Positions 50,797 to 59,460 of a DNA stretch of 64,000 bases are shown in pieces. The position numbers were made by a program, and so were the translations under genes. Below the pieces are notes generated by a model. It saw only the letters and a list, made by a program, of their open reading frames with translations. It had not been told where the DNA came from and did not search any database. How positions within the stretch are numbered: the first letter of the stretch is position 1; the number at the start of each line of letters is the position of its first letter. Source of the DNA: Enterococcus sulfureus ATCC 49903 (GTDB taxonomy: Bacteria > Bacillota > Bacilli > Lactobacillales > Enterococcaceae); the NCBI RefSeq assembly GCF_000407605.1, contig NZ_ASWO01000005.1, positions 310,001 through 374,000 of the forward strand, in the 5' to 3' direction.

Positions 50797-51324
50797 ATGA
50801 ACAAAATCATACGAGTGTCTTTATTAGGCCTCCTTTTTGTCGTGCTTTCTGCTTGTCAACGAACAGAACAAGCTTTTTTAACTCAACCAGTAAAAGAAGT
50901 GTTGCCGACAAAAGAAAATTTAACGACACAGCAAAATTTTTTATTGTTGCAAAAAGATAGTCAACTTTTCCCACAAAGCCAAGGTGTTTATGATGTCATC
51001 GGAGATCAATTAACGATTGTGAAACAGTATGTCCCTGCAGTCGATTCGACCAAGATGCAAGCCAATACGATAGTGATCGAACAAAAAAAATTAGAACAAG
51101 TCAAACAAGATTTTCAGCGTAGTTTTCCAGGACTTCAATACGAAGATGATCCTTATAAAGTATATGAACAAAAATTTACTCAAACGAAAGTCGAGTTACA
51201 TGATGGATATTTCGTATTGCGCGCACAGCCTTCATTTGAGCAAACGTTCCAATTTGTCGACAATAGTGATACAAAAGTTATCGATGATAATGGAACGATC
51301 TATGAAATTCAATATAGCGACTGA
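50797..51324 (+). CDS. Putative lipoprotein of unknown function
   Basis: The start is ATG 50797 with AAAGGGGGG upstream; the ATG at 50770 overlaps the -10-like TATGAT and is rejected. The 175-residue protein has a lipobox LSAC with Cys20, so it should be anchored to the outer face of the membrane. The rest is hydrophilic and rich in Gln and Lys, with no domain I recognise. A strong terminator follows. Confidence 0.75.
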   Translation: MNKIIRVSLLGLLFVVLSACQRTEQAFLTQPVKEVLPTKENLTTQQNFLLLQKDSQLFPQSQGVYDVIGDQLTIVKQYVPAVDSTKMQANTIVIEQKKLEQVKQDFQRSFPGLQYEDDPYKVYEQKFTQTKVELHDGYFVLRAQPSFEQTFQFVDNSDTKVIDDNGTIYEIQYSD

Positions 51325-51354
51325 CACATAAGAATTTTTCTTATGTGTTTTTTT
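51324..51354 (+). terminator. Terminator after the lipoprotein gene
   Basis: A perfect 11-bp stem (51324-51334 with 51338-51348) and 3-nt loop, then a T run. Confidence 0.9.
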
Positions 51355-51402
51355 GACATTTCATCACTTTCCTTCGTTTATAAACATAAAGGAGGAATTT
51401 GA

Positions 51403-51783
51403 ATGGATATGTATATGTTAGAATTACGTCAAGCTAAGGTGTTGTATATTTTGGTATTGATCAGTATTGCGATGGCTTTTGATTTTATTAGTGGAGTCTT
51501 TGCCGCGCGATATACCAAAACGGTTACGTCAAAACAAGGTATCAATGGAATCCTTCGTAAAATCGCCAGTTTATGTTTATTGTTGTTTTTTCTACCGATT
51601 GCTTTACTGATCCCGATGAAAGCTGGAGTCGGGATGTTGTATTTGTTTTATTTAGGTTATCTATGGTTTGAGGTCCATTCGATTTTAGAAAATTATCAAA
51701 AACTTGGGATTGATACACAATTATTTCAAGCATTTATCGTCCAGCTCAAAAAGCTCCTTACGAACTATACCAAACGCAAATAA
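51403..51783 (+). CDS. Phage holin-family small membrane protein
   Basis: The 126-residue protein has three or four hydrophobic segments and the DFISGVFAARYTK motif near 27-39, typical of the TcdE/Holin_4 family. AAAGGAGG precedes the ATG. No endolysin or other phage gene is nearby, so a chromosomal role in membrane permeability or protein export is more likely than phage lysis. Confidence 0.78.
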   Translation: MDMYMLELRQAKVLYILVLISIAMAFDFISGVFAARYTKTVTSKQGINGILRKIASLCLLLFFLPIALLIPMKAGVGMLYLFYLGYLWFEVHSILENYQKLGIDTQLFQAFIVQLKKLLTNYTKRK

Positions 51784-51904
51784 ATGTGAAATACCTGTCC
51801 AAATCCTAAAAAAATCCTAACCAAAACCATCTTCTCGTTACCTTTTTTTTAAAAAACTGCTATGCTTTGAAAGCAAACTATATGGGTGAGGGAGTGTACA
51901 AAAC

Positions 51905-52828
51905 GTGGCACAAAAAAAAGGAACGTTTGGATTGGAACAAATCAAAAAAATCATCGTGATGATATTTACTGGGATTGCAGGTGCATTAAGTATCAATTTC
52001 TTTTTGAATCCAGCGCATGTGTTTTCAGCTGGAATGAATGGGCTTGCACAAATCATCGTAGGGTTAGCGCAACAATATTTAGGGATCTCGTTAAGTATTG
52101 GACTATTTATTTTGATTTTAAATATTCCAATTTTTATTTTAGGCTTTATTAAATTAGGTGGAAGTTCTACTTTTTTAAGTTTTATCAATGTGGTGCTGAT
52201 TTCAGTATTTACGATTTTATTGCCAGAAGGACAAGTCACGGATAATATTTTATTAAATGCTTTAGTCGGTGGTGTTTTGATTGGGATCGGAGCGGGATTT
52301 TCACTAAAAATGGGATTTACAACAGGTGGGATGGATATTTTATCTTTAGTTTTTTCTAAGATCACAGGAAAGACGGTCGGCAGTTATATGTTGTTGCTCA
52401 ATGGGATTATTGTATTGATCGCCGGATTTTTATTCTCATGGGAAAGTGCACTTTACACCATTATTTCGATCTATGCCATGAGTCGTGTGGTGGATACGAT
52501 TCATACGAGCCATCAAAAAGTTACGGCGATGATCACGACACGCCATGCAGACCAAGTAGGAAAGAATATTTCAAAACATGTCTTTCGCGGAATGACCTTA
52601 CTTCCTTCTATTGGTGGGTATTCTGGGATCAATAGCCAAACGATCATGATGGTCATCACACGTTATGAATTATATGATTTGGAACAAGCTGTTCTTGAAA
52701 TCGATGAGAATGCGTTTATCAATATTTTACCAACACAATCAATCACTGGACGATTTGCTTCGGATGATGAGCAACGGATTTTTAAAGCAACAGGCGCTTT
52801 TCCAGAATTAAAAAGAAATAAGCGATAA
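51905..52828 (+). CDS. YitT-family membrane protein with DUF2179 domain
   Basis: The 307-residue protein starts at GTG 51905, with GAGGGAG about 10 bp upstream. Five to six membrane segments occupy about 15-195, including the GFTTGGMDILSLV motif. A soluble C-terminal DUF2179 domain (about 205-290) contains GGYSGINSQTIMMVITRYEL. These proteins are widespread in Bacillota without an assigned substrate. Confidence 0.9.
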   Translation: MAQKKGTFGLEQIKKIIVMIFTGIAGALSINFFLNPAHVFSAGMNGLAQIIVGLAQQYLGISLSIGLFILILNIPIFILGFIKLGGSSTFLSFINVVLISVFTILLPEGQVTDNILLNALVGGVLIGIGAGFSLKMGFTTGGMDILSLVFSKITGKTVGSYMLLLNGIIVLIAGFLFSWESALYTIISIYAMSRVVDTIHTSHQKVTAMITTRHADQVGKNISKHVFRGMTLLPSIGGYSGINSQTIMMVITRYELYDLEQAVLEIDENAFINILPTQSITGRFASDDEQRIFKATGAFPELKRNKR

Positions 52829-52891
52829 GCAATTTACAAATTGTAAAAAAACAAGTATCATTTGTCTAAATAGAGGACAGGGGGATACGAC

Positions 52892-53239
52892 ATGAGTCAA
52901 GAACCAGAAGAAGTAGGGGTAGACGAAGAATTAGAAGAAATTAAAGAGCGTATTTTAATGGCTCTAGAGACCGTAATCGATCCAGAGCTTGGGATTGATA
53001 TCGTAAATTTAGGATTAGTATATGAAGTTGATTTTGCAAAAGACACGGGAGATACGATCATTAAAATGACTTTAACTACAATGGGCTGCCCGTTAGCAGA
53101 TGTATTGACTGAAAATATCCATGATGCATTAGCAGAAGTCGATGAAGTCAATAAAATCGAAGTCAAATTAGTCTGGTATCCAGCGTGGACAACCGATAGA
53201 ATGAGTCGTTATGCACGGATTGCTTTAGGGATTCGCTAA
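52892..53239 (+). CDS. Metal-sulfur cluster assembly factor (MIP18/SufT-like, DUF59)
   Basis: The 115-residue protein has the DUF59 hallmarks ETVIDPELGIDIVNLGLVYEV and LTTMGCPLADVL, whose Cys is the expected iron-sulfur-related residue, and a C-terminal WYPAWTTDRMSRYARIALG. Family members help mature iron-sulfur proteins. No other suf genes are in the window. Confidence 0.9.
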   Translation: MSQEPEEVGVDEELEEIKERILMALETVIDPELGIDIVNLGLVYEVDFAKDTGDTIIKMTLTTMGCPLADVLTENIHDALAEVDEVNKIEVKLVWYPAWTTDRMSRYARIALGIR

Positions 53240-53251
53240 GGATAATATAAG

Positions 53252-53295
53252 AAAAAACCAACCGCCTGTTCATCATTCAGACGGTTGGTTTTTTT
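53252..53295. terminator. Bidirectional terminator
   Basis: A perfect 13-bp stem (53252-53264 with 53282-53294) is extended by a partly paired inner region. It serves the DUF59 gene and the convergent membrane-protein gene, overlapping the stop of the latter. Confidence 0.9.
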
Positions 53296-54643
53296 ATACG
53301 GTATAAAAAGCGTAAAGTTGAGATAGATAAGCGAGTAAACCGATTGTTATCAATAAAAAAGTCGCAATAGTTCGGACTCTAGTAGAGACGATCGTATTTA
53401 GGATACTCAATATCAATAGACTGAACAATCCTAGCGTAAACAAATAAGTGCGCCCAGAAGAAGCCCAAATAGTTGGGGAGAAAGCTAAAATCATGCGTAC
53501 TACGATCGCCGCACAAAACATCAAGACCCAAATTATTCTTAGCGTAAACGAAGTCTTTACACGCAAGTAACACCATAGAATACTGATAGTGATGCCAAGT
53601 AAGATCAGTTCTGGAATCCAAGTCTTAAAATTTGAGAATTGAAAGGTCGTTCCGTACTGTGTGAATTGCGCGTAAAAGAATTCTCTAAAGGTACTTGGGA
53701 TAAACTGAAAGAGATTATAGGTGAGAAAAAGACTAATGGCGATCGGAATCAACGGTAGAATATAATCAAGCTTAGACAGTTTTTCTTTGGTATATAGTGC
53801 GAGTGCTAGCACAAATAATAAGACAACGGGTAAAGCAAGCTGATCAAAAAATAAATGACGGACCGTCGATGAAAAACCTAACTCAAGTTTACGAAACAAA
53901 CTTAAGGCTTCATAATCCGGAAACCATTGTGCTACTTCTGATGCATAGCGTACCTGATTTCCATTAGAAAAGAGGATAACCCCTAAATTTGCGAGGGTAA
54001 TTCCTAAAAAAGGCAGAATGCGGGCAACAAGTAAATCTGATCGATAAACTAAATAACCGAGAACAAGTACACTATATGTTCCAAATAAAGGAAGCATTTG
54101 TTCGTGATTGGTCGCATAAATACTAGCAAGCAGGCCAACAATATAAAGTGTTTTGTTGCATCGTTTTTGTAGCAATGCCCAAATACTATAACTTGCTAAT
54201 AAAGCGCTAGCGTAGACCCATAAGTAATTGGTGCTTGTGGCAATCCAACCAGTATCATAAAATAAAGAAAGGGGGATGCAACAAAATAGCGCAGTCGAGA
54301 CTAGAAGATCACACGTACGTGTTTTAGATCCACGAACAAAAAACGCTGGTAAAACACTAGCGATCGTCATCATCAATGCATTGATCAGACGGAAAAACCA
54401 AAAGTGGGTCACGCTATAAAGGGTAAATGTTTCGATAACCAATCGTGAACTCCAAGTGCTATAGCGATGGGCTAAAAACTTAAAGTAGTTACCGTTATAG
54501 TCATGACGTAACGGTTCGAAAAAAAGCAATTGATCATCTTTAACATGGGTCAAAGGAATCGTAAGATGAAATAGCAAAAAGAATAGAAAAATCAAGAAAA
54601 TTGTGATATAAGATGATCTATATCGGGTATGGAACCATTCCAT
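53294..54643 (-). CDS. Polytopic membrane protein, DUF6056-like
   Basis: The 449-residue protein has about 11 to 12 hydrophobic segments with a conserved-looking loop near the N-terminus (HDYNGNYFKFLAHRYSTWSSRLV) and SNGNQVRYASE in the middle. This pattern resembles the DUF6056 family, thought to relate to polyprenol-dependent glycosyltransferases. Assignment is from memory of the family and is tentative. AGGAGTG precedes the ATG. Monocistronic. Confidence 0.65.
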   Translation of the reverse strand: MEWFHTRYRSSYITIFLIFLFFLLFHLTIPLTHVKDDQLLFFEPLRHDYNGNYFKFLAHRYSTWSSRLVIETFTLYSVTHFWFFRLINALMMTIASVLPAFFVRGSKTRTCDLLVSTALFCCIPLSLFYDTGWIATSTNYLWVYASALLASYSIWALLQKRCNKTLYIVGLLASIYATNHEQMLPLFGTYSVLVLGYLVYRSDLLVARILPFLGITLANLGVILFSNGNQVRYASEVAQWFPDYEALSLFRKLELGFSSTVRHLFFDQLALPVVLLFVLALALYTKEKLSKLDYILPLIPIAISLFLTYNLFQFIPSTFREFFYAQFTQYGTTFQFSNFKTWIPELILLGITISILWCYLRVKTSFTLRIIWVLMFCAAIVVRMILAFSPTIWASSGRTYLFTLGLFSLLILSILNTIVSTRVRTIATFLLITIGLLAYLSQLYAFYTV

Positions 54644-54734
54644 AAAGACACTCCTAACATAATAGCATTCTAGTTTATTCTATCGGTTCTATATTAGAAA
54701 AGCTAGACATAATCAAAGAAATGAGGAATATTCT

Positions 54735-55187
54735 ATGCAAGTAAAATGGGTAGTAAAAAAATTTTCTGAACTAACCCCACAAGAACTTTATGCGATCATG
54801 GTCGTCAGACAAGAAGTATTTGTAGTTGAACAAGCATGTGTCTATCAAGATGCAGATGGGTGGGATCCAAAAGCGTTGCACTTATTTTGTATGGACGAAC
54901 AACAACATGTTTTAGGATATAGTCGTTTATTTTTAGCAGAAACGAAATATCAAGAGGCGTCTATAGGGCGCGTCGTTGTGGCAAAAAAAGCTCGTAAAAC
55001 AGGCTTAGGTCGTGCATTACTTAAAGAAGGACTACGTTATTTAATTGAAGAAAAAAAACAAAAAATCTTTTATATCCAAGCGCAGCACTATTTAGAATCA
55101 TTTTATGCGAGTTTTGGATTTCAAACGACATCGACACCTTATGAAGAAGACGATATCTTACATGTAGACATGATAAAAACGATATAG
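54735..55187 (+). CDS. GNAT-family N-acetyltransferase (ElaA-like)
   Basis: The 150-residue protein matches ElaA in overall layout: LYAIMVVRQEVFVVEQACVYQD, GRVVVAKKARKTGLGRALL (acetyl-CoA loop) and a C-terminal QAQHYLESFYASFGF. The acceptor is unknown. GAGGAAT precedes the ATG. Confidence 0.88.
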   Translation: MQVKWVVKKFSELTPQELYAIMVVRQEVFVVEQACVYQDADGWDPKALHLFCMDEQQHVLGYSRLFLAETKYQEASIGRVVVAKKARKTGLGRALLKEGLRYLIEEKKQKIFYIQAQHYLESFYASFGFQTTSTPYEEDDILHVDMIKTI

Positions 55188-55259
55188 ATTTAGCTTTTAT
55201 TTGCGGATTTATAGCGTTTCAAGTATGATACGTGTAAGAAGAAGAAGGGACTGTATTTG

Positions 55260-55682
55260 ATGGAAGAAAAACAAAATAACGTGTTGATTCACGGGATTTT
55301 TGAATATTTAGATATCCCGGATGCGATTGCACAAGAAACAATCCAAGAGAATGTCGTATATTGTTATGAAAACGGCTCATGGACACACCATGAACACGAG
55401 CAAGAAATCATCCAAGCAACAATGGAACTTGGCTTTCGTCCATTTCTATTGATCCAACAAGATCAAGAAGTCGTGGTGTTGTATGTAGATAAACTAGTTG
55501 AAAATGCAGATGCAATCAAAGAAACGCAAAAACAAGCACATGAGCGAGTAAGCCAATGGTTGAAAGACGCTGAAGAAGAATGCTATCATGTGCTAGTCTT
55601 TTCAGATAATCAGCTAGTTGATCCTGTACAAAAAGAGGTCGTGATTCGTAAAAATGCTTCACAATCCTTTTCGATTTTGTAA
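55260..55682 (+). CDS. Hypothetical acidic protein (140 aa)
   Basis: Starts at ATG 55260 with GAAGGGA upstream; a TTG directly before it is the alternative. The product is rich in Glu and Gln with an amphipathic helix near 90-115 and alternating beta-like segments. I recognise no domain. No signal peptide. Confidence 0.65.
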   Translation: MEEKQNNVLIHGIFEYLDIPDAIAQETIQENVVYCYENGSWTHHEHEQEIIQATMELGFRPFLLIQQDQEVVVLYVDKLVENADAIKETQKQAHERVSQWLKDAEEECYHVLVFSDNQLVDPVQKEVVIRKNASQSFSIL

Positions 55683-55705
55683 AAAACAACAAGTATGAGA
55701 AAATG

Positions 55706-55752
55706 AAAAAGAGAGAAACGTTTGAATAAAGCGGATTCTTCTCTTTTTTTTG
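55706..55752 (+). terminator. Terminator after the hypothetical gene
   Basis: AAAAAGAGA-GAA pairs with TTCTTCTCTTTTT with a one-base bulge, followed by further T residues. Confidence 0.7.
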
Positions 55753-55772
55753 TAGTTTTCTGAAAAAAATAT

Positions 55773-55801
55773 TGCAATCATTCACATTATTCTCTAATAT
55801 G
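55773..55801 (+). promoter_or_regulatory. Promoter of the amino-acid permease gene
   Basis: TTGCAA, a 17-bp spacer and TAATAT end 32 bp before the ATG. Confidence 0.72.
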
Positions 55802-55833
55802 AGTAAGAGTCGTTTAGATAGAGAGGGTGCATT

Positions 55834-57198
55834 ATGGAAAAGGAACATTTACAAAGAAAACTAGGTGCGCGTCAGATACAAATGATTGCACTTGGAGGAG
55901 CCATTGGTGTTGGCTTATTTATGGGATCAGGAGCTACAATTGCGTGGACCGGTCCTTCAGTGATTTTAGCTTATCTAGTAGCGGGTATGTTTTTATATTT
56001 GATCATGCGTGCGTTAGGCGAAATGTTGTATATTCAACCAAATTCAGGTTCATTTGCGCATTTTGCTAGCAATTATTTAGGAAAACCATATGGCTATTTG
56101 ACCGCATGGAGTAATGTATTTGAGTATTTGATTGTAGGGATGAGTGAAATCATTGCAGTCGGAGAATATATGAAGTTTTGGTGGCCAGATCTTCCAGCTT
56201 ATATTCCAGGGATTATCGCTATTGTGACATTGGGACTGGCTAACTTGATTTCGGTCAAATTTTTTGGGGAATTAGAATTTTGGTTCTCCTTTATTAAAGT
56301 CTTTACGATCATTTTAATGATCATTGCTGGATTTGGATTGATCTTCTTTGGATTTGGAAATGGCGGAGAAGCTATCGGATTTTCAAATCTATGGTCGCAC
56401 GGAGGATTTTTTACAGGTGGAGTAAAAGGATTCTTCTTTGCCTTATCGATTGTGGTCTCTTCCTATCAAGGGATTGAACTGTTAGGTATGACCGCTGGGG
56501 AAGCTGAAAATCCACAATCTACCATTACAAAAGCCATTAAATCAACAGTTGGTCGGATTTTAGTCTTTTACGTGGGAGCGATTTTTGTCATCGTGACGGT
56601 CTATCCGTGGAATGAATTAACGACGCTAGGTTCACCGTTTGTACAAATCTTTTCCAAAATCGGAATTACGTTTGCGGCAGGATTGATCAATTTCGTGGTC
56701 TTGACCGCGGCACTTTCAGGCTGTAATTCAGGAATTTTTAGTTCAAGTCGAATGTTATACAGCATGAGCTTACGTGGTGAAATGCCTAAAGCGTTTAGTA
56801 AATTAACTGCTCATGGGGTGCCGTTATTTCCAGTTGTCACGATGTCGGTTGGGATCTTAGTCGGATTTGTTTTGAATGAATTACTCCCCCTTGTTTTACC
56901 GAATGTGAGCAATTTGTTTATTGTCGTGTATAGTTCTAGTGTCTTACCTGGGATGATTCCTTGGATCGTCATTTTATTGAGTCAAATCAAATTCAGAGAG
57001 CAACATCAAGACCTAATGGCTGATCATCCATTTAAAATGCCATTCTCACCTTATAGCAATTATATCACTCTAGGATTTTTGATGATTGTGTTGATTTTTA
57101 TGTTGATCAACCCAGAAACTAGAATTTCCTTATTGGTCGGTATCATCTTTTTAATTTTGGTACGTATGGATTACTATCGTCGTTTTGAACGAAGATAA
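55834..57198 (+). CDS. Amino-acid permease of the APC superfamily (AAT family)
   Basis: The 454-residue protein has 12 predicted membrane segments. The N-terminal LGARQIQMIALGGAIGVGLFMGSG contains the AAT-family helix 1 signature for amino-acid carboxylate binding, and PNSGSFAHFASNYLG follows. Substrate cannot be told reliably; relatives carry aromatic amino acids, lysine, alanine or proline. Monocistronic. Confidence 0.88.
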   Translation: MEKEHLQRKLGARQIQMIALGGAIGVGLFMGSGATIAWTGPSVILAYLVAGMFLYLIMRALGEMLYIQPNSGSFAHFASNYLGKPYGYLTAWSNVFEYLIVGMSEIIAVGEYMKFWWPDLPAYIPGIIAIVTLGLANLISVKFFGELEFWFSFIKVFTIILMIIAGFGLIFFGFGNGGEAIGFSNLWSHGGFFTGGVKGFFFALSIVVSSYQGIELLGMTAGEAENPQSTITKAIKSTVGRILVFYVGAIFVIVTVYPWNELTTLGSPFVQIFSKIGITFAAGLINFVVLTAALSGCNSGIFSSSRMLYSMSLRGEMPKAFSKLTAHGVPLFPVVTMSVGILVGFVLNELLPLVLPNVSNLFIVVYSSSVLPGMIPWIVILLSQIKFREQHQDLMADHPFKMPFSPYSNYITLGFLMIVLIFMLINPETRISLLVGIIFLILVRMDYYRRFERR

Positions 57199-57205
57199 CG
57201 TATCG

Positions 57206-57276
57206 AAAGCTTAGTCAATTGTCGTCTTCTTTACGTGTTGCTGGTTGAAGAAGACGACAATTGGATAAGCTTTTTT
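57206..57276 (+). terminator. Long-stem terminator after the permease gene
   Basis: Arms at 57206-57231 and 57248-57273 form 16 bp and 8 bp of perfect pairing with one 2-nt internal mismatch and a 16-nt loop, then a T run. Unusually long for a terminator; the next promoter's -35 lies in its T run. Confidence 0.8.
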
Positions 57277-57303
57277 GTGCTTTTTATCTAATTGTTTTAT
57301 AAT
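57275..57303 (+). promoter_or_regulatory. Promoter of the 74-residue ORF
   Basis: TTGTGC, a 17-bp spacer and a perfect TATAAT end 31 bp before ATG 57335. Confidence 0.7.
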
Positions 57304-57334
57304 AGAATTATCATAAAAAAGGGGCGTGATAAAG

Positions 57335-57559
57335 ATGAAATGGCAAGCGTTACTTACGAAACGTTCCGAGCGAAAAAAAGAAAAGCTCCGACAGAAAAAT
57401 GCTAAACTTCGCGCACAAGGAAAAGACCCGCTAAAAGGGTGGAACACGATGGTCGACAGTGGGTATGGTGGAATGAATACCCACACTAGTAAACTCGATA
57501 CGACGCCTTTTTTATTGGAAGAACAAAACCGGATCAAAAAGACTAATGACAAGGAATAA
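57335..57559 (+). CDS. Small basic protein of unknown function (74 aa)
   Basis: The start is ATG 57335 with AAGGGG upstream; GTG 57326 is the alternative. The N-terminal half is strongly basic (KRSERKKEKLRQKNAKLRAQGK) and probably helical; the second half is polar with a Gly/Thr-rich stretch. No Cys, membrane segment or recognised motif. A good promoter and ribosome binding site support expression. Nucleic-acid or ribosome binding is conceivable from charge only. Confidence 0.65.
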   Translation: MKWQALLTKRSERKKEKLRQKNAKLRAQGKDPLKGWNTMVDSGYGGMNTHTSKLDTTPFLLEEQNRIKKTNDKE

Positions 57560-57617
57560 GGCTTAATTAGAGTTTTTTAAAAGTTTTTTATAAAGCCACA
57601 GATCAGGATGTGAAACG

Positions 57618-57884
57618 ATGAGAGAGATAAAAAAATTACGTCAATTTATGACAATTCATCCACAATTAACCCCACAAGAACAGCATATGATCCTTCACTA
57701 TATTGAAAAAATCGAAACCAATCAAATTCCATTCGAACAAGCACGTATCCAAATGATCAATGAGTTAAGAGAGGCTTCATTAGCGAGTACGCTTTCTATT
57801 TCTGGGCGGAAGTTATTGTCCACACTTCAACGTAAAGAATGGTTATTTGGATTATTATCGCAAATGCCGTTTTCTCATCATTGA
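57618..57884 (+). CDS. Small helical protein of unknown function (88 aa)
   Basis: The product is mainly helical, with hydrophobic residues spaced for a small helix bundle, and a C-terminal KEWLFGLLSQMPF. GGATGTG precedes the ATG. Its size and shape recall bacteriocin-immunity proteins, but no bacteriocin gene is adjacent, so I do not assign that function. Confidence 0.6.
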   Translation: MREIKKLRQFMTIHPQLTPQEQHMILHYIEKIETNQIPFEQARIQMINELREASLASTLSISGRKLLSTLQRKEWLFGLLSQMPFSHH

Positions 57885-57931
57885 AATAAAATAACGAGTA
57901 GCGCACCAATCAAAAAATCTTAGAAAAAAGA

Positions 57932-57960
57932 TTGACGCTAAAAATTGCTTATGGTATATT
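57932..57960 (+). promoter_or_regulatory. Promoter of the T-box leader and aroG-type gene
   Basis: TTGACG, a 17-bp spacer and TATATT, with an extended TGG before the -10. Transcription should begin near 57967. Confidence 0.8.
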
Positions 57961-57966
57961 CTCTAT

Positions 57967-58179
57967 AACGTTTTGACGTTACCGAAATAACGAAGTAGAT
58001 TGGTCAATCCCTCTATCAGAAAGTCGATGGTTGCTGTGAATCGATGAAATTGACGAATCGAATTACATTAAAGTAGGTTACAATTGCATAGAGTCAGAGT
58101 GGAAAACGAATTGTTTTCAATTAAGGTGGTACCGCGGAATATTCTTTCGCCCTTAGCATAAAGCTAAGGGCGTTTTTTT
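57967..58179 (+). promoter_or_regulatory. T-box riboswitch, probably tyrosine-specific
   Basis: The leader contains the T-box sequence AAGGTGGTACCGCG at 58123-58136, a stem I with distal GGTTGCTGTGAA loop region near 58028-58040, and a paired helix (57997-58008 with 58048-58059, one mismatch). On its 3' side GAATTACA (58060-58067) suggests specifier codon TAC (58064-58066, Tyr), matched by AGTA on the 5' side as in loop-E specifier loops. The tRNA-acceptor bulge TGGT would pair with an ACCA end, as in tRNA-Tyr. Uncharged tRNA should favour antitermination. Confidence 0.85.
58148..58179 (+). terminator. Regulated terminator of the T-box
   Basis: A perfect 10-bp GC-rich stem (58148-58157 with 58163-58172), 5-nt loop and seven T residues. 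It is mutually exclusive with the antiterminator that includes the T-box sequence. Confidence 0.92.
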
Positions 58180-58234
58180 ATACCCTTTAATTGACCAAAC
58201 TACGAAATTTTGAAATCAGAAAGGAAGAAATATT

Positions 58235-59263
58235 ATGAGTTTTGAAGCATTAAGCAGTCGGATTAATTTAGACTTAGTAAAAAATACCTCGACATTAACG
58301 GTGGAACAAGCAGCGTATAAACAACAACGCGATACGGAATTAGCCAATATCATCAAAGGAGAAGATTCACGCTTTCTACTCGTGATTGGCCCTTGTTCAG
58401 CAGATAATGAAGTGGCTGTAATGGAATATGCGAAACGTTTGTCTCAATTACAAGAACAAGTAAAAGATAAAATTTTTATCGTTCAACGTGTGTATACAAA
58501 TAAGCCACGTACTAATGGGGACGGCTATAAAGGTTTATTGTACCAAAAATCACCTGAAGAAGAAGTAGACTTGATCCAAGGCTTGGTGTCTGTACGTAAA
58601 ATTCATCGTCGCGTGTTGACAGAAACGGGATTAACAACAGCTGACGAAATGTTATATCCTGAAAACTTTGAAGTAGTTTCTGATTTAGTAAGTTATCATG
58701 CCGTTGGTGCTCGCTCAGTAGAAGATCAACAACACCGATTTGTTGCAAGCGGAATCGATGCTCCAGTAGGATTGAAAAATCCCACAAGTGGGAACTTATC
58801 GATTGCATTCAATGCACTTCATGCTGCACAAAGAAAACAATCCTTTATCTATAATGGAATGGAAGTATTAACAAGTGCCAATCCATTGGCCCATTTGATT
58901 TTACGTGGAGGAGTCAACGAATTTGGTAAAGTGATCCCAAATTATCACTACGAAGATTTATTAGAAGCTGCCACACTTTATGAAAAAGAAGCATTCCATA
59001 ACCCAATGATTATGGTGGATACAAACCATGACAATTCTGGTAAAAAATATTTAGAACAAGTTCGCATTACCAAAGAAATTTTATCTAGTCGTAAATGGAA
59101 CGATAAAATTGCTAAAACAGTACGCGGCTTGATGATCGAAAGTTATTTAGAAGATGGTCGTGAAGAACCAGGTAAACAAGCATTCGGCCAATCGATTACC
59201 GACCCATGTTTAGGATTTGAGAAAACAAAAGAATTAGTAGAGTACATGTATAAAGAACTATAA
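58235..59263 (+). CDS. 3-deoxy-7-phosphoheptulonate synthase, type I (AroF/G/H class)
   Basis: First enzyme of the shikimate pathway, condensing phosphoenolpyruvate with erythrose 4-phosphate. The 342-residue protein has VIGPCSADN with the metal-binding Cys, QRVYTNKPRTNGDGYKG, the KNPTSGN loop, LRGG and DTNHDNSGK. It is the E. coli-type alpha subfamily, often feedback-regulated by Phe, Tyr or Trp. AAAGGAAG precedes the ATG. The T-box upstream ties its expression to aromatic amino-acid supply. Confidence 0.95.
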   Translation: MSFEALSSRINLDLVKNTSTLTVEQAAYKQQRDTELANIIKGEDSRFLLVIGPCSADNEVAVMEYAKRLSQLQEQVKDKIFIVQRVYTNKPRTNGDGYKGLLYQKSPEEEVDLIQGLVSVRKIHRRVLTETGLTTADEMLYPENFEVVSDLVSYHAVGARSVEDQQHRFVASGIDAPVGLKNPTSGNLSIAFNALHAAQRKQSFIYNGMEVLTSANPLAHLILRGGVNEFGKVIPNYHYEDLLEAATLYEKEAFHNPMIMVDTNHDNSGKKYLEQVRITKEILSSRKWNDKIAKTVRGLMIESYLEDGREEPGKQAFGQSITDPCLGFEKTKELVEYMYKEL

Positions 59264-59267
59264 ACAG

Positions 59268-59298
59268 ACACGCGTCGTTTGACGTGTGTTTTTTTTTA
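59268..59298 (+). terminator. Terminator after the DAHP synthase gene
   Basis: A 9-bp stem (59268-59276 with 59281-59289, one G-U pair) and 4-nt loop, followed by a long T run. Confidence 0.88.
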
Positions 59299-59460
59299 TC
59301 TTTAAAATAGCGTTCTCAATTTTGTTTTCATAGTGAAAAAAAGTAATTTTCCTAATTATTAGATTTTGATGATAAAAAACGTATTAAATTAAAATTAAAT
59401 GAGTTAAAGTGAACACAAGCCAAATTTCAACCTATCAATGTTTAAAAGGAGGGACAGCAG

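Noticed and set aside
51403-51783. Holin-like gene as evidence of a prophage
   Set aside because: No integrase, structural, lysin or att-like sequences are nearby, and flanking genes are ordinary chromosomal ones.
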